DNA from: Primulina eburnea
Lineage: Eukaryota > Streptophyta > Magnoliopsida > Lamiales > Gesneriaceae
Reading direction: 5' to 3'
Assembly: GCF_022965805.1 (NCBI RefSeq)
Contig: NC_133104.1
Location: forward strand, 28,206,069-28,270,068
DNA: 64,000 bases
In this document: in pieces, positions 53,533-64,000 of the stretch
Layout of the letters: each line of letters starts with the position of its first letter
Position numbering within the stretch: position 1 is the stretch's first letter
Notes under the pieces: generated by a model
Databases searched by the model: none
Seen by the model: the letters and a program-made list of their open reading frames with translations, nothing else
Told to the model about the DNA's origin: nothing
Made by a program: the position numbers and the translations under genes

Positions 53533-55073
53533 GTCACCTGCTATCACATACAATGAATAACTTTGGTACCCACATCTATTTGGGCACCAACATCTTAGTC
53601 CTTTAAGAATCCAGACTTGGACCAGTCTAACTGACTTTCAAGTTGTTGTGTTCCATATAGTTTTTCTCGGCTTGTGTGTGCTTGATGTGTTGTGTGCTGA
53701 TTAAGCAATATGTGTTTTAGCCTTGTTCAACTTGTTGTTCATCCGATATCTTTTCTGAGCAGGCTTACTGTTATAATAATTGAAATTGTTACTCTTAGAG
53801 TTCTGGTTTGAACTCTTAGGATTGTATCTGATTCCATGCTTCTTAGCCTTTTTCTTATTTTCACTCGGTTGCTCAACTGGTTTACTTGGCTCTAGTTGTT
53901 CTTGTACCATAGCTAATTTTACAAAGTGAATATATTTTTATTTGCACATTTTCAGTTTCGTACCACTAGTTGAAGATTCTTCTTGGCTATTAAAGCTTAA
54001 ACCAGTTTTGTCAGTAACTCATTTTTTCAAATCTTGCAATTCAGTCAGTGCGACTGACTACTTATTCCAACTTTGAATCAAATCTGTTTGCCTTGACTTT
54101 TCAAGCTTTAGCTACTGAATCATGCATCGGTTCTCACTCATTTCAGCTTTCAGCTCAACAATCTCCATTTTAAGACTCAACATTTCAACTGATTCATCAA
54201 TTTCAATTTTATAGTTTTGGTGATCAGTTTGCTTTTCTTTGGCATTCTCAAATGAGAGAGCAAGTTTGTGATACTCATTAACCATGTCATGTAGTGTGGA
54301 AATGAGTTCTTCTCGTGTAAAGTCAGTTGAACTAAAATCAAATACCTGCTCACTGTTTAATTCCAGTTCTGTATCATTAGCCATCAGACATTTTACTTCT
54401 TCTTCATCACTAGAGCTGATCAAGCTCTCAGGTTCTGATTCATCACTATATGTTTCTGCCTACTTGGACTTGCTGTCTTAAGCTAATAATACTTCATGAT
54501 TCTTTTTGGATGATCTTTTATCATCCTTAGTTCTTATTCTCTGCTCAAATGACTTATTTCCTTTCTCTGCTGAATGTTGATTGTCTTTCATTGGTTTATG
54601 ACAGTCAGCAATGAAATGTTCAGTTCTTTCACACTTGTAACAGGCATTTAATTCTTCCTTGGAGATATTTTGTGAGAATGTCTTTGGAATGAACCCTGGT
54701 TCTTTCTCATGAATCTTTCAAACTTCTTTATAGACAATGACATGGCATCATTGCTCAGCTTCTCTATAGATTTCTCTGTTGGACCAGTTCATTCAAGTTT
54801 CATGCACTGAGAGCAGTTGTAATTGGTGTTGTTGATGGTTCTCCTTCTCTCGTCTCAAGTTCGAATTCATAGGCTTTAAGATCGGCAAATAAGTCGTGTA
54901 ATTCCACCTTGTTCAGGTCTTTAGATTATCTCATTGCCATTGTCTTAACGTCCCATTCTTTGGGAAAACCAAGAACTACTTTCAATGCAAAATCTTTATT
55001 TGAATACACTTTCCCAAGTGCATTCAGTTTGTTGATGATGCTGCTGACTCGTTCATCATGCTGCTGACCCATT
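53533..55073 (-). pseudogene. Copia gag C-terminal unit 2 of 4
   Basis: Same layout. The knuckle reads CYKCERTEHFIADC, keeping C, C, H and C. The coiled-coil frame (54423-54112) is open for 103 codons with MISSSDEEEVKCLMANDTEL. Other parts are shifted or stopped. Confidence 0.8.
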
Positions 55074-56605
55074 GTCACCTGCTATCACATACAATGAATA
55101 ACTTTGGTACCCACATCTATTTGGGTCCTAAACGTATTAATCCTTTAGGAACTCAGACTTGGACCAGTTTAACTGACTTTCAAGTTTTTGTGTTCCATAT
55201 AGTTTTTCTCGGCTTGTGTGTGCTTGATGTGTTGCGTGCAGATTAAGAAATATGTGTTTTAGCATTGTTCAACTTGTTGTTCACCCGATATCTTTTCTGA
55301 GCAGGCTTACTGTTATAAGAATTGAAATTGCTACTCTTAGAGTTCTGGTTTTTAGGGCTGTATCTGATTCCATGCTTCTTAGCCTTTTTCTTATTTTCAC
55401 TCGGTTGCTACACTGGTTTACTTGGCTCTGGTTGTTCTTGTACCATAGCTAATTTTACAAAGTGAATGTATTTTCCTTTGCACATTTTCAGTTTCGTACC
55501 ACTAGTTGAAGATTCTTCTTGGCTATTAAAGCTTAAACCAGTTTTGTCAGTAACTCATTTTTGCAAATCTTGCATTTCAGTCAGTGCGACTTATGACTTA
55601 TTCCAACTTTGAATCAAATCTGTTTGCCTTGACTTTTCAAGCTTTAGCTATTGAATCATGCATCGGTTCTCATTCATTTCAGCTTTCAGCTCAACAATCT
55701 CTCTTTTAAGACTCAACATTTCAAATGATTCATCAATTTCAGTTTTATAGTTTTGGTGATCAATTTGCTTTGCTTTGGCATTCTCAAATGAAAGAGCAAG
55801 TTTGTGATACTCATTAACCATGTCATGTAGTGTGTAAATGAGTTCTTCTCGTGTAAAGTCAGTTGAACTAAAATCAAATACATGCTGACTGTTTAATTCC
55901 AGTTATATATCATTAGCCATTAGACATTTTACTTCTTCTTCGTCACTAGAGCTGATCGAGCTCTCAGGTTTTGATTCATCACTATATGTTTCTGCCTAAT
56001 TGGACTTGCTGTCTTCAGCTAATAAAACTTCATGCTTCTTTTTGGATGATCTTTTATCATCCTTAGTTCTTATTCTCTGCTCAAATAACTTATTTCCTTT
56101 CTCTGTTGAACGTTGATTGTCTTTCATTGGTTTAGAACAGTCAGCAATGAAATGTCCAGTTCTTTCACAGTTGTAACAGGAATTTGATTCTTCCTTTGAG
56201 ATATTTTGTGAGAATGTCTTTGGAATGAACCCTGGTTCTTTCTCATGAATCTTTCAAACTTCTTTATGAACAATCACATGGCATCATTGCTCAGCTGCTC
56301 TACATATTTCTTAGCTGGACCAGTTGATTCAAGCTTCATGCACCGAGAGCAGTTGTATTGGTGCTGTTGATGGTTCTCCTTCTCTCGTCTGAAGTTCGAA
56401 TTCATAGGCATTAAGATCGGCAAATAAGTCGTGTAATTCCACCTTGTTCAGGTCTTTAGATTCTCTCATTGCCATTGTCTTAACATCCCATTCTTTGGGA
56501 AGACCACAAACTACTTTCAATGCAAAATCTTTATTCGAATACACTTTCCCAAGTGCATTCAATTTGTTGATCCTGCTGACCCGTTCAGCATGCTGCTGAC
56601 CTATT
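55074..56605 (-). pseudogene. Copia gag C-terminal unit 3 of 4
   Basis: Same layout. The knuckle reads CYNCERTGHFIADC. A 93-codon frame (56610-56329) crosses the junction with unit 4 and fuses TIGQQHAERVSRINKLNALG, that is, linker sequence to mid-gag. It has more stops in the coiled-coil region than units 1 and 2. Confidence 0.8.
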
Positions 56606-58137
56606 GTCACCTGCTATCACATACAATGAATAACTTTGGTACCCACATCTATTTGGGTCTTAAAGGTATTAGTCCTTTAGGAACCCAGACTTGGATCAGT
56701 CTAACTGACTTTCAAGTTGTTGTGTTCCATATAGTTTTTCTCGGCTTGTGTGTGCTTGATGTGTTGTGTGCAGATTAAGCAATATGTGTTTTAGCCTTGT
56801 TCAACTTGTTGTTCATCCGATATCTTTTCTGAGCAGGCTTACTGTTATAATAATTGAAATTGCTACTCTTAGAGTTCTGGTTTGAACTCTTAGGGCTGTA
56901 TCTGATTCCATGCTTCTTAGCCTTTTTCTTATTTTCAATCGATTGCTCAACTGGTTTACTTGGCTTTGGTTGTTCTTGTACTATAGCTAATTTTACAAAA
57001 TGAATATATTTCTCTTTGCACATTTTCAGTTTCGTGCCACTAGTTGAAGATTCTTCTTGGCTATTAAAGCTTAAACCAGTTTTGTTAGTAACTCATTTTT
57101 GCAAATCTTGCATTTCAGTCAGTGCGACTGATGACTTGTTCCAACTTTGAATCAAATCTGTATGCCTTGAATTTTCAAGCTTTAGCTACTGAATCATGCA
57201 TCGGTTCTCCCTCATTTCAGCTTCCAGCTCAACAATCTCCCTTTTAAGACTCAACATTTCAACTGATTCATCAATTTCAATTTTATAGTCTTGGTGATCA
57301 GTTTGCTTTTCTTTGGCATTCTCAAATGAGAGAGCAATTTGTGATACTCATTAACCATGTCATGTTGTGTGGAAATGAGTTTTTCTCGTGTAAATTCAGT
57401 TGAACTAAAATCAAATACCTGATGACTGTTTAATTCCAGTTTTGTATCATTAGCCATCAGACATTTTACTTCTTCTTCATCACTAGAGCTGCTCGAGCTC
57501 TCAGGTTCTGCTTCATCACTATCTGTTTCTGCCTATTTGGACCTGCTGTCTTCAGCTAATAAAATTTCATGCTTCTTTTTGGAGGATCTTTTATCATCCT
57601 TAGTTCTTATTCTCTGCTCAAATGACTTATTTCCTTTCTCTGCTGAACGTTGATTGTCTTTCTTTTGTTTAGGACAGTCAGCAGTGAAATGTCCAATTCT
57701 TTCACACTTGTAACAGGCATTTGGTTCTTCCTTGGAGATATTTTGTGAGAATGTCTTTGGAATGAACCCTGGTTCTTTCTCATGAATCTTCCAAACTTCT
57801 TTATGAACAATGACATGGCATCATTGCTCATTTTCTCTACAGATTTCTCAGCTGGACCAGTTGATTCAAGTTTCATGCACTGAGAGCAGTTGTAATTGGT
57901 GCTGTTGATGGTTCTCCTTCTCTCATCTGAAGTTCGAATTCATAGGCTTTAATATTGGCAAATAAGTCGTGTAATTCCACCTTGTTCAAGTCTTTAGATT
58001 CTCTCATTGCCATTTTCTTAACATCCATTCTTTGGGAAGACCACGAACTACTTTCAATGCAAAATCTTTATTTGAATACACTTTCCCAAGTGCATTCAGT
58101 ATGTTGATGATGTTGCTGACTCGTTCATCATATTCAT
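56606..58137 (-). pseudogene. Copia gag C-terminal unit 4 of 4
   Basis: The unit contiguous with the gag N-terminus at 58138-58556. The knuckle reads CYKCERIGHFTADC. Open pieces are at 57876-57607 and 57457-57251. The mid-gag text joins upstream without the TGCTGACCC junction, so this unit marks the original gag register. Confidence 0.8.
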
Positions 58138-58556
58138 TCATGGATTCTCTAGTCTTCATCTTGATATTATCAAATTTTTGTATAGTGAATGAGAGTTTTT
58201 TCTCCTTTTTTTGCTCGTTGACTTTGCATAACTGAATCAGTTTTTTCCAAATTTTTTTGGTTGTTTTGCACATCTTGATCTTGCTTAAGTGATTTTATCT
58301 AGTGTTTTGTATAGAATATCCTTTGCTACTGCTTTTCTCTTGTCTTCAGATGTCCATTCCTCACGTGGTTTCACAATGAGGTGAGGTGTTCCATCAGTTA
58401 TAGCAATGGATGTATTTGCTTTCATAATCCTCATTGGTCTGTCAGTTATGACGTACCACATATAATAATCTTGTGCAGCTAGATGAGCCTACATTCTATT
58501 TTTCAGTCATCAAATTCTTCTCTTGAAAACATAGGAATTTTGTTAAAAGAAAACAT
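58138..58556 (-). pseudogene. Copia B gag N-terminal part
   Basis: Starts at ATG 58556 (MFSFNKIPMFSREEFDD), followed by a TGA where W is expected. YMWYVITDRPMRIMKANTSI and PREEWTSEDKRKA follow, with a small deletion and frame change near 58290, then IWKKLIQLCKVNEQKKEKKL. It leads into unit 4 of the array. Confidence 0.8.
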
Positions 58557-58604
58557 GGTGATCAGGAGAATAGATAGAAAGTATTCAGAAAGAAGATTGA
58601 CACC

Positions 58605-58616
58605 GCTCTGATACCA
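58605..58616 (-). promoter_or_regulatory. Primer binding site, initiator tRNA-Met (copia B)
   Basis: TGGTATCAGAGC on the minus strand, two bases after the LTR end CCTAACA. Same arrangement as in copia A. Confidence 0.93.
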
Positions 58617-58618
58617 CT

Positions 58619-59705
58619 TGTTAGGATCAGTTGAAGGGTCGAAGTGTTTAGAAGGGGGATTGAATAAAAACTTTAGGATTTTTTGTTCTTTTTTCGAAAT
58701 AATGAATCAGTTTAGTGACAAACTGATTTCAGAAATCTTGTTGTCGATATCAGTCAGTTAACTAGTTGTGCGGGAATAAACTGACTGATATATTGATACT
58801 CAAAGAATAACTGAAATAATGAACAAAAAATTTTTATAGATGTGCGGAGATTTTGAATGCTCCTACATCACCCCTTATATCACAAAGATATGTTTTCATT
58901 AAAAGACTTTTTATTAATTACAGAAGCTGTAATAACCCACTTCAATTTGGACTTAAACACTTCCAAATTGAAACTCTTAATTTCTTATAGATTATCAGTA
59001 CACAACTGATTTAATTTTCGTAGCACAACCGATATTTAGAAGATAAAATATTTTGATGTAATGTGCTAGTAAACTTAGCTCAAATGATAGCCTAAAAGCT
59101 ATGAATATATCTTTGAAGTGTGAGATTCTCTGTATGAATATAAAAAATGATCGTGTATAACTGAATTTCTCAAGTGTTCTCAAAATCAATGTTAACGTAG
59201 AAATCATTCTTCTTCGTACTGAATTCCTCAGCTATTTATAGGCTTCCATCCCAATGGTAACATTAAATGCATTAAATGACATATCTATTGAATTTTCCTA
59301 TCTGAGTGTGTCAACATTCTTATGACAATAGTACGTTGTTGCAGTCTGATACGACACTCATACTATTAGTTATAGTCTGTTGTGTATGATTTGTTGGTTG
59401 TTGGCTGAGCTAGCTGATTACGTGTCAAACTGATATCAGTTGTTCGATTTATGACTTATCAGTTGAACTGACTTAATATGTCATGTTCAGTTCTAACTGA
59501 TAGATCAGTTGACTTTACTGATTAGTTATCTTTGTTCAATTCAATTTCGTCTGATCATTTAATATATTAATATTCAGTTCGGATAACTTCAGTTGAATTA
59601 CTTCAATTCAAGTAGGTTCAGTTATATGACCTCATTCAGTTGCCTTCAGTTCAGCTAATCAGTTCTTCAAATTTGTCAAACTTCAAAACCTTTAATTCTA
59701 AGGAT
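58619..59705 (-). mobile_element. 5' LTR of copia B
   Basis: Ends GATCCTAACA at 58619 next to the primer site. TATA box CTATAAATAG on the minus strand at 59232-59241. Rich in AACTGA/TCAGTT words. The upstream start is placed near 59705, where similarity to the start of LTR A (GGTTTGACAAA) fades. The exact TG terminus is not recognisable. Confidence 0.75.
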
Positions 59706-59918
59706 TTTCAAGGCCATAATATTTGAAGGTTCGTCTGATTCTCAATTTTTTCAGTCGTGAATATTTGTTGCTAAGTTTTCATCGCTTAGAGGTGAATATC
59801 ACAAATTTGTTGTTTGTTTCATAAGATCGGGACAACATAACATTCTTTGTTTCATCGAATCGAAAGTGTGACTCTATTTTTGAGCGTGTTTGTTTTTTGA
59901 GATTTAAGAATCGTATCA
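59706..59918 (+). mobile_element. LTR 3'-end fragment related to 12903-13110
   Basis: Shares AGATCGGGACAACA, TTTGTTTCATCGAATCGA, GACTC..TTTTTGAGCG and the terminal ATCGTATCA / ATCGCATCA with the LTR-like tails at 12903-13110 and 14290-14510. It ends where the accessory ORF begins. Confidence 0.6.
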
Positions 59919-61013
59919 GCTGAACAAACCGATTGAGGACTCCAGGATCTCTCTGGATTCAACCTCAACAGTTACAAAAGTCAAGATCTACAATGCCAAA
60001 AATTTTCAGGCAAAGAAAGATGGAGACGAGAAGGCAGCTGTCAAACCTAAGAAAGCTGCTAAGTCCAAAGCAGTTGCTCCTCCCAAATCAAAGAGAAAAT
60101 TGGTTTGGAAAACCAGTGATTCTGAGAAGATTCCCTCTCCGCGGCCGATCAAAAGCCACGGTCTCAGAAGACCAATATAGCTACTGCTCCAGGAGCTCTA
60201 CCTGAGCTCAGATTACATCCATTTGGAGCTGAGGCACCAATCTCTGTAGTGCCAATCCAATCAGTCAAAACAGCTGCAAAATTTGAACCAAGAGCAAATA
60301 AGACTTTCCTCATAAGATAGACACTATATTTGGGGAACTCTGAAGTTAATTGGGATTCCATCTCCCCTCACCGTAGTCGTCCACCCAACTATTCTTCCTC
60401 AGGCACGGCCTAAAGGTGTGCTGGTTAGGTAAGTTCTGGACACAACTTGTTGACGATTAGACTTTTATCACACACTAACTGATCCAAAGGGTAAGGGAAA
60501 ACTGATTGAGGAACCAAGGCCGCACAATTCCATTCAGACTCGATTGATCTTATCATGGAAGAAATCAAAGAATATGTAGAGCTGAAAATGGAACACTTTG
60601 ATGAATGGGTACAGTTTAGAACTGTAACCCTTACCAAGAAGCTGAAAAAGAAATCAGTTCTCAAGTGATTCATTTGACTGGATTCTGAAGTGATGAAGGC
60701 AGTAAAGGCTACTTCAGTCGTCCAAGCTATGGAAAGAAAATCATACTTCTTCGATTTAATGAGAATCAAAAAGCTGACTGAAGTAACCGTTGAACTGAAG
60801 AAAAAATATGATCCAGTTGGACCAACTGCATATGCTGACATGCCAGTATTTCAGCAACTTGATTTTGATCTCATTACCCTCACACTCAAGGTCAAGAATT
60901 GGGAGATGGGACAGAAGTTTCACATTCCAGTTGACACCAGCAGTCCAACTGAGGAGTTTATCACAACTTTTACTCAGTCTGCCACTGAACAAGATGATGT
61001 GGAATCAGTTTGA
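59919..61013 (+). pseudogene. Retroelement accessory ORF, second copy (C-terminal half)
   Basis: Begins inside the protein: STSTVTKVKIYNAKNFQAKK and a lysine/alanine/proline-rich stretch, then KTSDSEKIPSPRP. This matches KIKIFNAKTVQ and TDSEKTPSPK of the copy at 24137-25165. After a stop near 60178 the text resumes with EIKEYVELKMEHFDEWVQFR, a stop, and the 107-codon frame 60690-61013 containing KRKSYFFDLMRIKKL-like ERKSYFFDLMRIKKLTEVTV and MPVFQQLDFDLITLTLKV. Its upstream half is missing and replaced by an LTR tail. Function is unknown. Confidence 0.55.
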
Positions 61014-61120
61014 TAAAAATTTGTCAAAGAAAAAACAGACACTGCTCTTCCATCAGTCTCTGAAAGACCATATTATGAAAGATTTAAAGAAGCTGACAAA
61101 TGACGTATCTGCTTTATTCT
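61014..61120 (+). other. Remnant between accessory ORF and gypsy LTR
   Basis: 107 bp with no recognisable coding content; probably the untranslated continuation of the accessory ORF, cut by the gypsy insertion. The last five bases ATTCT are the expected target duplication of the gypsy element. Confidence 0.4.
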
Positions 61121-62664
61121 TGATAAACATAAAATTGAACATTAATTAAATGTTTTATAATATAAATATATAGTTTTTGTCTTATTAAATGTTTAAATAA
61201 TATATGTTTTATAATAAATTTTATAAAATATAAGTTGTTGTCTAATTACAAGTTTTTACTATTTTTTACAGGTTCGATAAAACAAGAATAAACTTGACGT
61301 TGCAAATGGGATTAAGATGATTCTTGTACCTGTAGAAAGTTGATGTTAATATCTACAATATTGGTGGCAAGCATGAGATAAAAATCCTCTCACAATTGGG
61401 ATCAAATTAAGCAACAAATAAAGTTACCAAATGAGTGACAGTTTTACCATGCTCTAATATTTTAACCATATCTCTCAAATTACTAGGTCAAATGTTCTGA
61501 AAAAAATACCACAACTAAAAAACTCAATTATCCACATGTTTCTTTTTATGTGAAGAAGCAAATTCGGAGAAGAAGATTTTCAAAAGTGATGTGTAATATA
61601 ATATAATATCTTGGAACAACAATGAAGACTTATGTGCAAAAAAATAATATTTTATTTGTGGTTGTCTCCCCAAATTTGGCTATAAATAGGGGTGCATTGT
61701 AATGTATTGAGATATCTCTCATTCTATGAAAAAACCTTTGAGTTTATAATATTTCTCTCTATATTTTTCCTTTATTTCTTCATTTAAATATAATTTGCAT
61801 GTTAATTTCATATTCAAAGTTTTAAACTTTGAATAACGAATAGCTAACTTCCTAAAGTTGAGATGAAAAGGTGAAACTCTTGGTATGATAATAAGGTTAC
61901 TAAAAGGTAAGAATCGATGTTTTATATTATTTAATCATTATTTATTGTTTATGTTATATTTATTTCTTTAAGCATTTTTATACCCTACTTATAAGTGGGA
62001 GTTTTGATTTATTGTAGCTATATGTTACACTAAATTCTTGGAACCATTTAAATGTTAGCTTGGTATTACCAACCATTTAAAGTGGATGCCTTGATTTATT
62101 ATATATGAATATATTATAATATTAAATTACTTGGAACCATTTAAATGTTTAAAGTGGGAACCTTGATTTAATATATATAAATATATCATAATATTAATTT
62201 CTGGGTACCATTTAAATTTTAGTTTGGTTTTACCAACCATTTAAAGTGGGAACCTTGATTTAGTGTTTACAAATATATATATAGCACAATAAATACTTGA
62301 CAACATTTATAAGTTTTGGTATATATTATATACTTAAAAGATAATAATATATAACATAATATAAATATGATTATTTAATATATTGAAACCATTTTATTAA
62401 GTGGATTTCAATAATGTTCGTTAATGTTAACTTTATTAAAATACCAAGAGTGGATCCTTTAATCTCAACTACTTCAATTAAAATTTGAACAATTAAAAAT
62501 TACCAATTAAAGATTCAAACAACCAAAAGAAAAAATAAATAAAAAGACATTGTAGTGGACTTGTAATTACTTTAGCTTCCTCGTGGATACGATATTCGAA
62601 CTCATCGAATTATACTACTTGTGGACAACCTGCTCTTGGGAGTGCAACAATCAAAGTCATAACA
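61121..62664 (+). mobile_element. 5' LTR of the second Athila-like gypsy
   Basis: 1544 bp, from TGATAAACATAAAATTG to AAAGTCATAACA. TATA box CTATAAATAG at 61680-61689. It carries the 92-bp-type repeats in the same relative order (about 62000-62275) but only a few TA units near 62275. Confidence 0.92.
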
Positions 62665-62670
62665 AGTTTT

Positions 62671-62688
62671 TGGCGCGGTTGCCGGGGA
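62671..62688 (+). promoter_or_regulatory. Primer binding site, tRNA-Asp type
   Basis: TGGCGCGGTTGCCGGGGA, one mismatch (G for C at position 7) from the tRNA-Asp complement, six bases after the LTR end. Confidence 0.9.
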
Positions 62689-62782
62689 AGTATAATTTAA
62701 TTTCAAGTCTATTTAATTTTGTTTATAGTTTATTTTTCTTTATTTTAATTTTTATTGCTTTTGTGTGTTTTTATTCTTTTGC

Positions 62783-64000
62783 ATGAGCATTTGGTCACGT
62801 ACACTTAGAGGTCGCCTCATTCGAAATAACCCTTTATTTTTACAAAACATGACGGAAGAACCCATCCAAGAAAATGAAGATGAAATTCAATCTCAACATG
62901 ATCATGATAGACGAAGAATACTTAGAGATCACATGAATCCTACACGTACTAGTGCACCTTCATGTCTAGTTTTTCCGCCTGATGCATCTCATTTCAATTT
63001 TAAGCCTGGTATTATCCAACTTTTACCCAATTTTCATGGCTTAGATTCTGAAAATCCATACATGCATTTACGAGAGTTTGAAGAAGTGTGCAACACATAT
63101 AATGATCTAAATTGTAGCATGAACACCATTCGACTTAAGCTTTTTCCTTTTTCTTTAAAAGATAAAGCTAAAACTTGGCTACAAAATTTTAGATCGGGAT
63201 CCATTCGAACTTGGGATGAATTGCAACAACAATTTTTGAAAAAAAAATTCCATCTCATAGAACAAATTCTTTCAAAAGGCAAATCATCACTTTCACTCAA
63301 AAACAAGGAGAAACTTTTTATCAGTGTTGGGATAGATACAATGAATTGCTTAATCTTTTTCCACATCATGGTTTTGAAATTTGGAGAGTTGTTTCTCAAT
63401 TTTATGAAGGCTTAACATCTAAAGATAAGCAAATGGTTGAATTTATGTGTAATGGAACATTTGAAGATAAAGATCCAAACGAGGCAATTGAGTATCTCGA
63501 TTCATTAGCTGAAAATGCTCAAAATTGGGACACTATAGGTACAATCGAACCATCAAACAAGATTTGATTTCCTACATCTGGTGGAGGTATGTACACTCTC
63601 AAAGATGAACATGATCTTCAAGCTAGATTTACCTCTTTGGCAAGAAAAGTTGAGGCACTTGAATTGAAAAAGAATGGTCAATTAAAATCTGTTCAAGAAA
63701 TTGCGTGTCACATCTGTGATACAAATGATCATTTTACAAAAGATTGTCCAACTTTGCCCTCTTTTAAAGAATGTCTCCATGAACAAGCCAATGTTTTGAA
63801 CAATTTCAAAAGGCCAAATTTTGAACCATTTTCTCAAAATTACAATCCAGGTTGGCGAAATCATCCAAATTTTAGTTGGAAGAATGATAATGCTGCACAA
63901 TTTTCACAACCACATTTCCAAAATCAACAAAATTTTCAAAATTATGCACCTTATGTTCCTCCACCTAAAAGAAATTTGGAAGATACATTGAATTCTTTCA
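62783..64000 (+). pseudogene. Gypsy gag of the second element, frameshifted, partial
   Basis: Starts at MSIWSRT (62783) or MTEEP (62849), same frame. FKPGIIQLLPNFHGLDSENP and LKDKAKTWLQNFRSGSIRTW lead to a shift at an A run near 63238-63248 (QQQFLKKK). The other frame carries HHGFEIWRVVSQFYEGLTSK, then a TGA near 63566 where the relative has Q. Afterwards TSGGGMYTLKDEHDLQARFT, the zinc knuckle CHICDTNDHFTKDC and NYNPGWRNHPNFSWKN run to the window end. The frameshift lies at the same codon pair as one of the shifts in the other copy. Confidence 0.9.

Larger units (their letters stand above)
51996..58137 (-). repeat. Four-unit tandem array derived from copia gag
   Basis: Units begin (plus strand) GTCACCTGCTATCACATA at 51996, 53533, 55074 and 56606, giving periods of 1537, 1541 and 1532 bp, with the last ending near 58137. 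At each inner junction the gag text GCTGACTCGTTCA passes into TGCTGACCCATTGTCACCTG, where the single-copy gag at 58100-58150 runs on into TATTCATTCATGG. Each unit holds the gag C-terminal half: mid-gag, zinc knuckle, coiled coil, lysine-rich linker and gag-protease spacer. Units are highly similar but each has its own stops and indels. Confidence 0.92.
61121..64000 (+). mobile_element. Second Athila-like gypsy of the LOG-element family, 3' truncated by window
   Basis: 5' LTR (61121-62664), primer site (62671-62688) and gag (62783 to window end), all closely related to 32796-46714 but on the plus strand. Whether it also carries a LOG copy lies beyond the window. Confidence 0.93.

Noticed and set aside
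52015..56778. Conserved small plus-strand frames (NNFGTHIYLGPKRI) at 52015, 55058 and 56590
   Set aside because: They are antisense to the gag-protease linker and look conserved only because the unit is tandemly duplicated.

Overview
The window is repeat-dense plant nuclear DNA, consistent with an intergenic or pericentromeric heterochromatic block of a eudicot. I found no confident single-copy host gene, tRNA, rRNA or CRISPR array. Nearly everything is LTR retrotransposon: Ty3/gypsy of an Athila-like lineage (three elements), Reina-like and other chromovirus-like gypsy remnants and LTRs, and Ty1/copia of a SIRE-like type. There is also one probable CACTA-type or MITE-like DNA element. The accessory ORFs at 24.1-26.2 kb and 59.9-61.0 kb resemble proteins I recall as very abundant in Lamiales genomes (for example Gesneriaceae). 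That taxonomic hint comes from memory and is weak.

Layout. 1-7055: 3' part of an Athila-like gypsy (integrase, spacer, a frameshifted plant-transposon-domain ORF, polypurine tract, 1.6 kb 3' LTR). 7056-9768: minus-strand gypsy LTR remnants holding two kinds of GC-rich hairpin arrays. 9770-14681: a degenerate Reina-like gypsy derivative whose 3' part is tandemly duplicated (2 x 1398 bp). 14682-23640: a mosaic of LTR fragments. 23641-26500: a promoter-like LTR piece, a broken accessory ORF in two opposed halves, and an AACTGA/TCAGTT-rich tract. 26515-49506: a copia element on the minus strand whose gag is split by a four-layer nest. 49507-51656: LTR debris and a DNA-transposon-like segment. 51657-59705: a second minus-strand copia element whose gag 3' half is amplified into four tandem units of about 1.53 kb. 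59706-61120: LTR tail and the second accessory ORF. 61121-64000: 5' LTR, primer binding site and start of gag of another member of the LOG-carrying gypsy family, on the plus strand.

The nest is the clearest architecture. A copia gag (47754-48518 and 30112-30896) is interrupted by a chromovirus-like solo LTR (30897-47753, perfect 5-bp target duplication CAATG). That solo LTR is interrupted by a full-length 13.9 kb gypsy element on the minus strand (32796-46714, TAACA/TAACT). Its reverse transcriptase is interrupted by another solo LTR (39731-42160, perfect TTTTA). Insertion order follows directly from this.

The most notable content is in the gypsy element 32796-46714. Between the integrase and the 3' LTR, where other Athila-like elements keep an extra ORF, it carries an intronless, broken copy of a LONELY GUY (LOG) cytokinin-activating phosphoribohydrolase gene. 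Beside it is an unrecognised cysteine-containing ORF. This looks like host-gene capture by a retrotransposon. The second notable feature is a family of GC-rich hairpins (CACGGACC...GGTCCGTG, and GC-GGGT-GC cores) that recurs in several unrelated LTR elements, with apparent compensatory changes in the stems.
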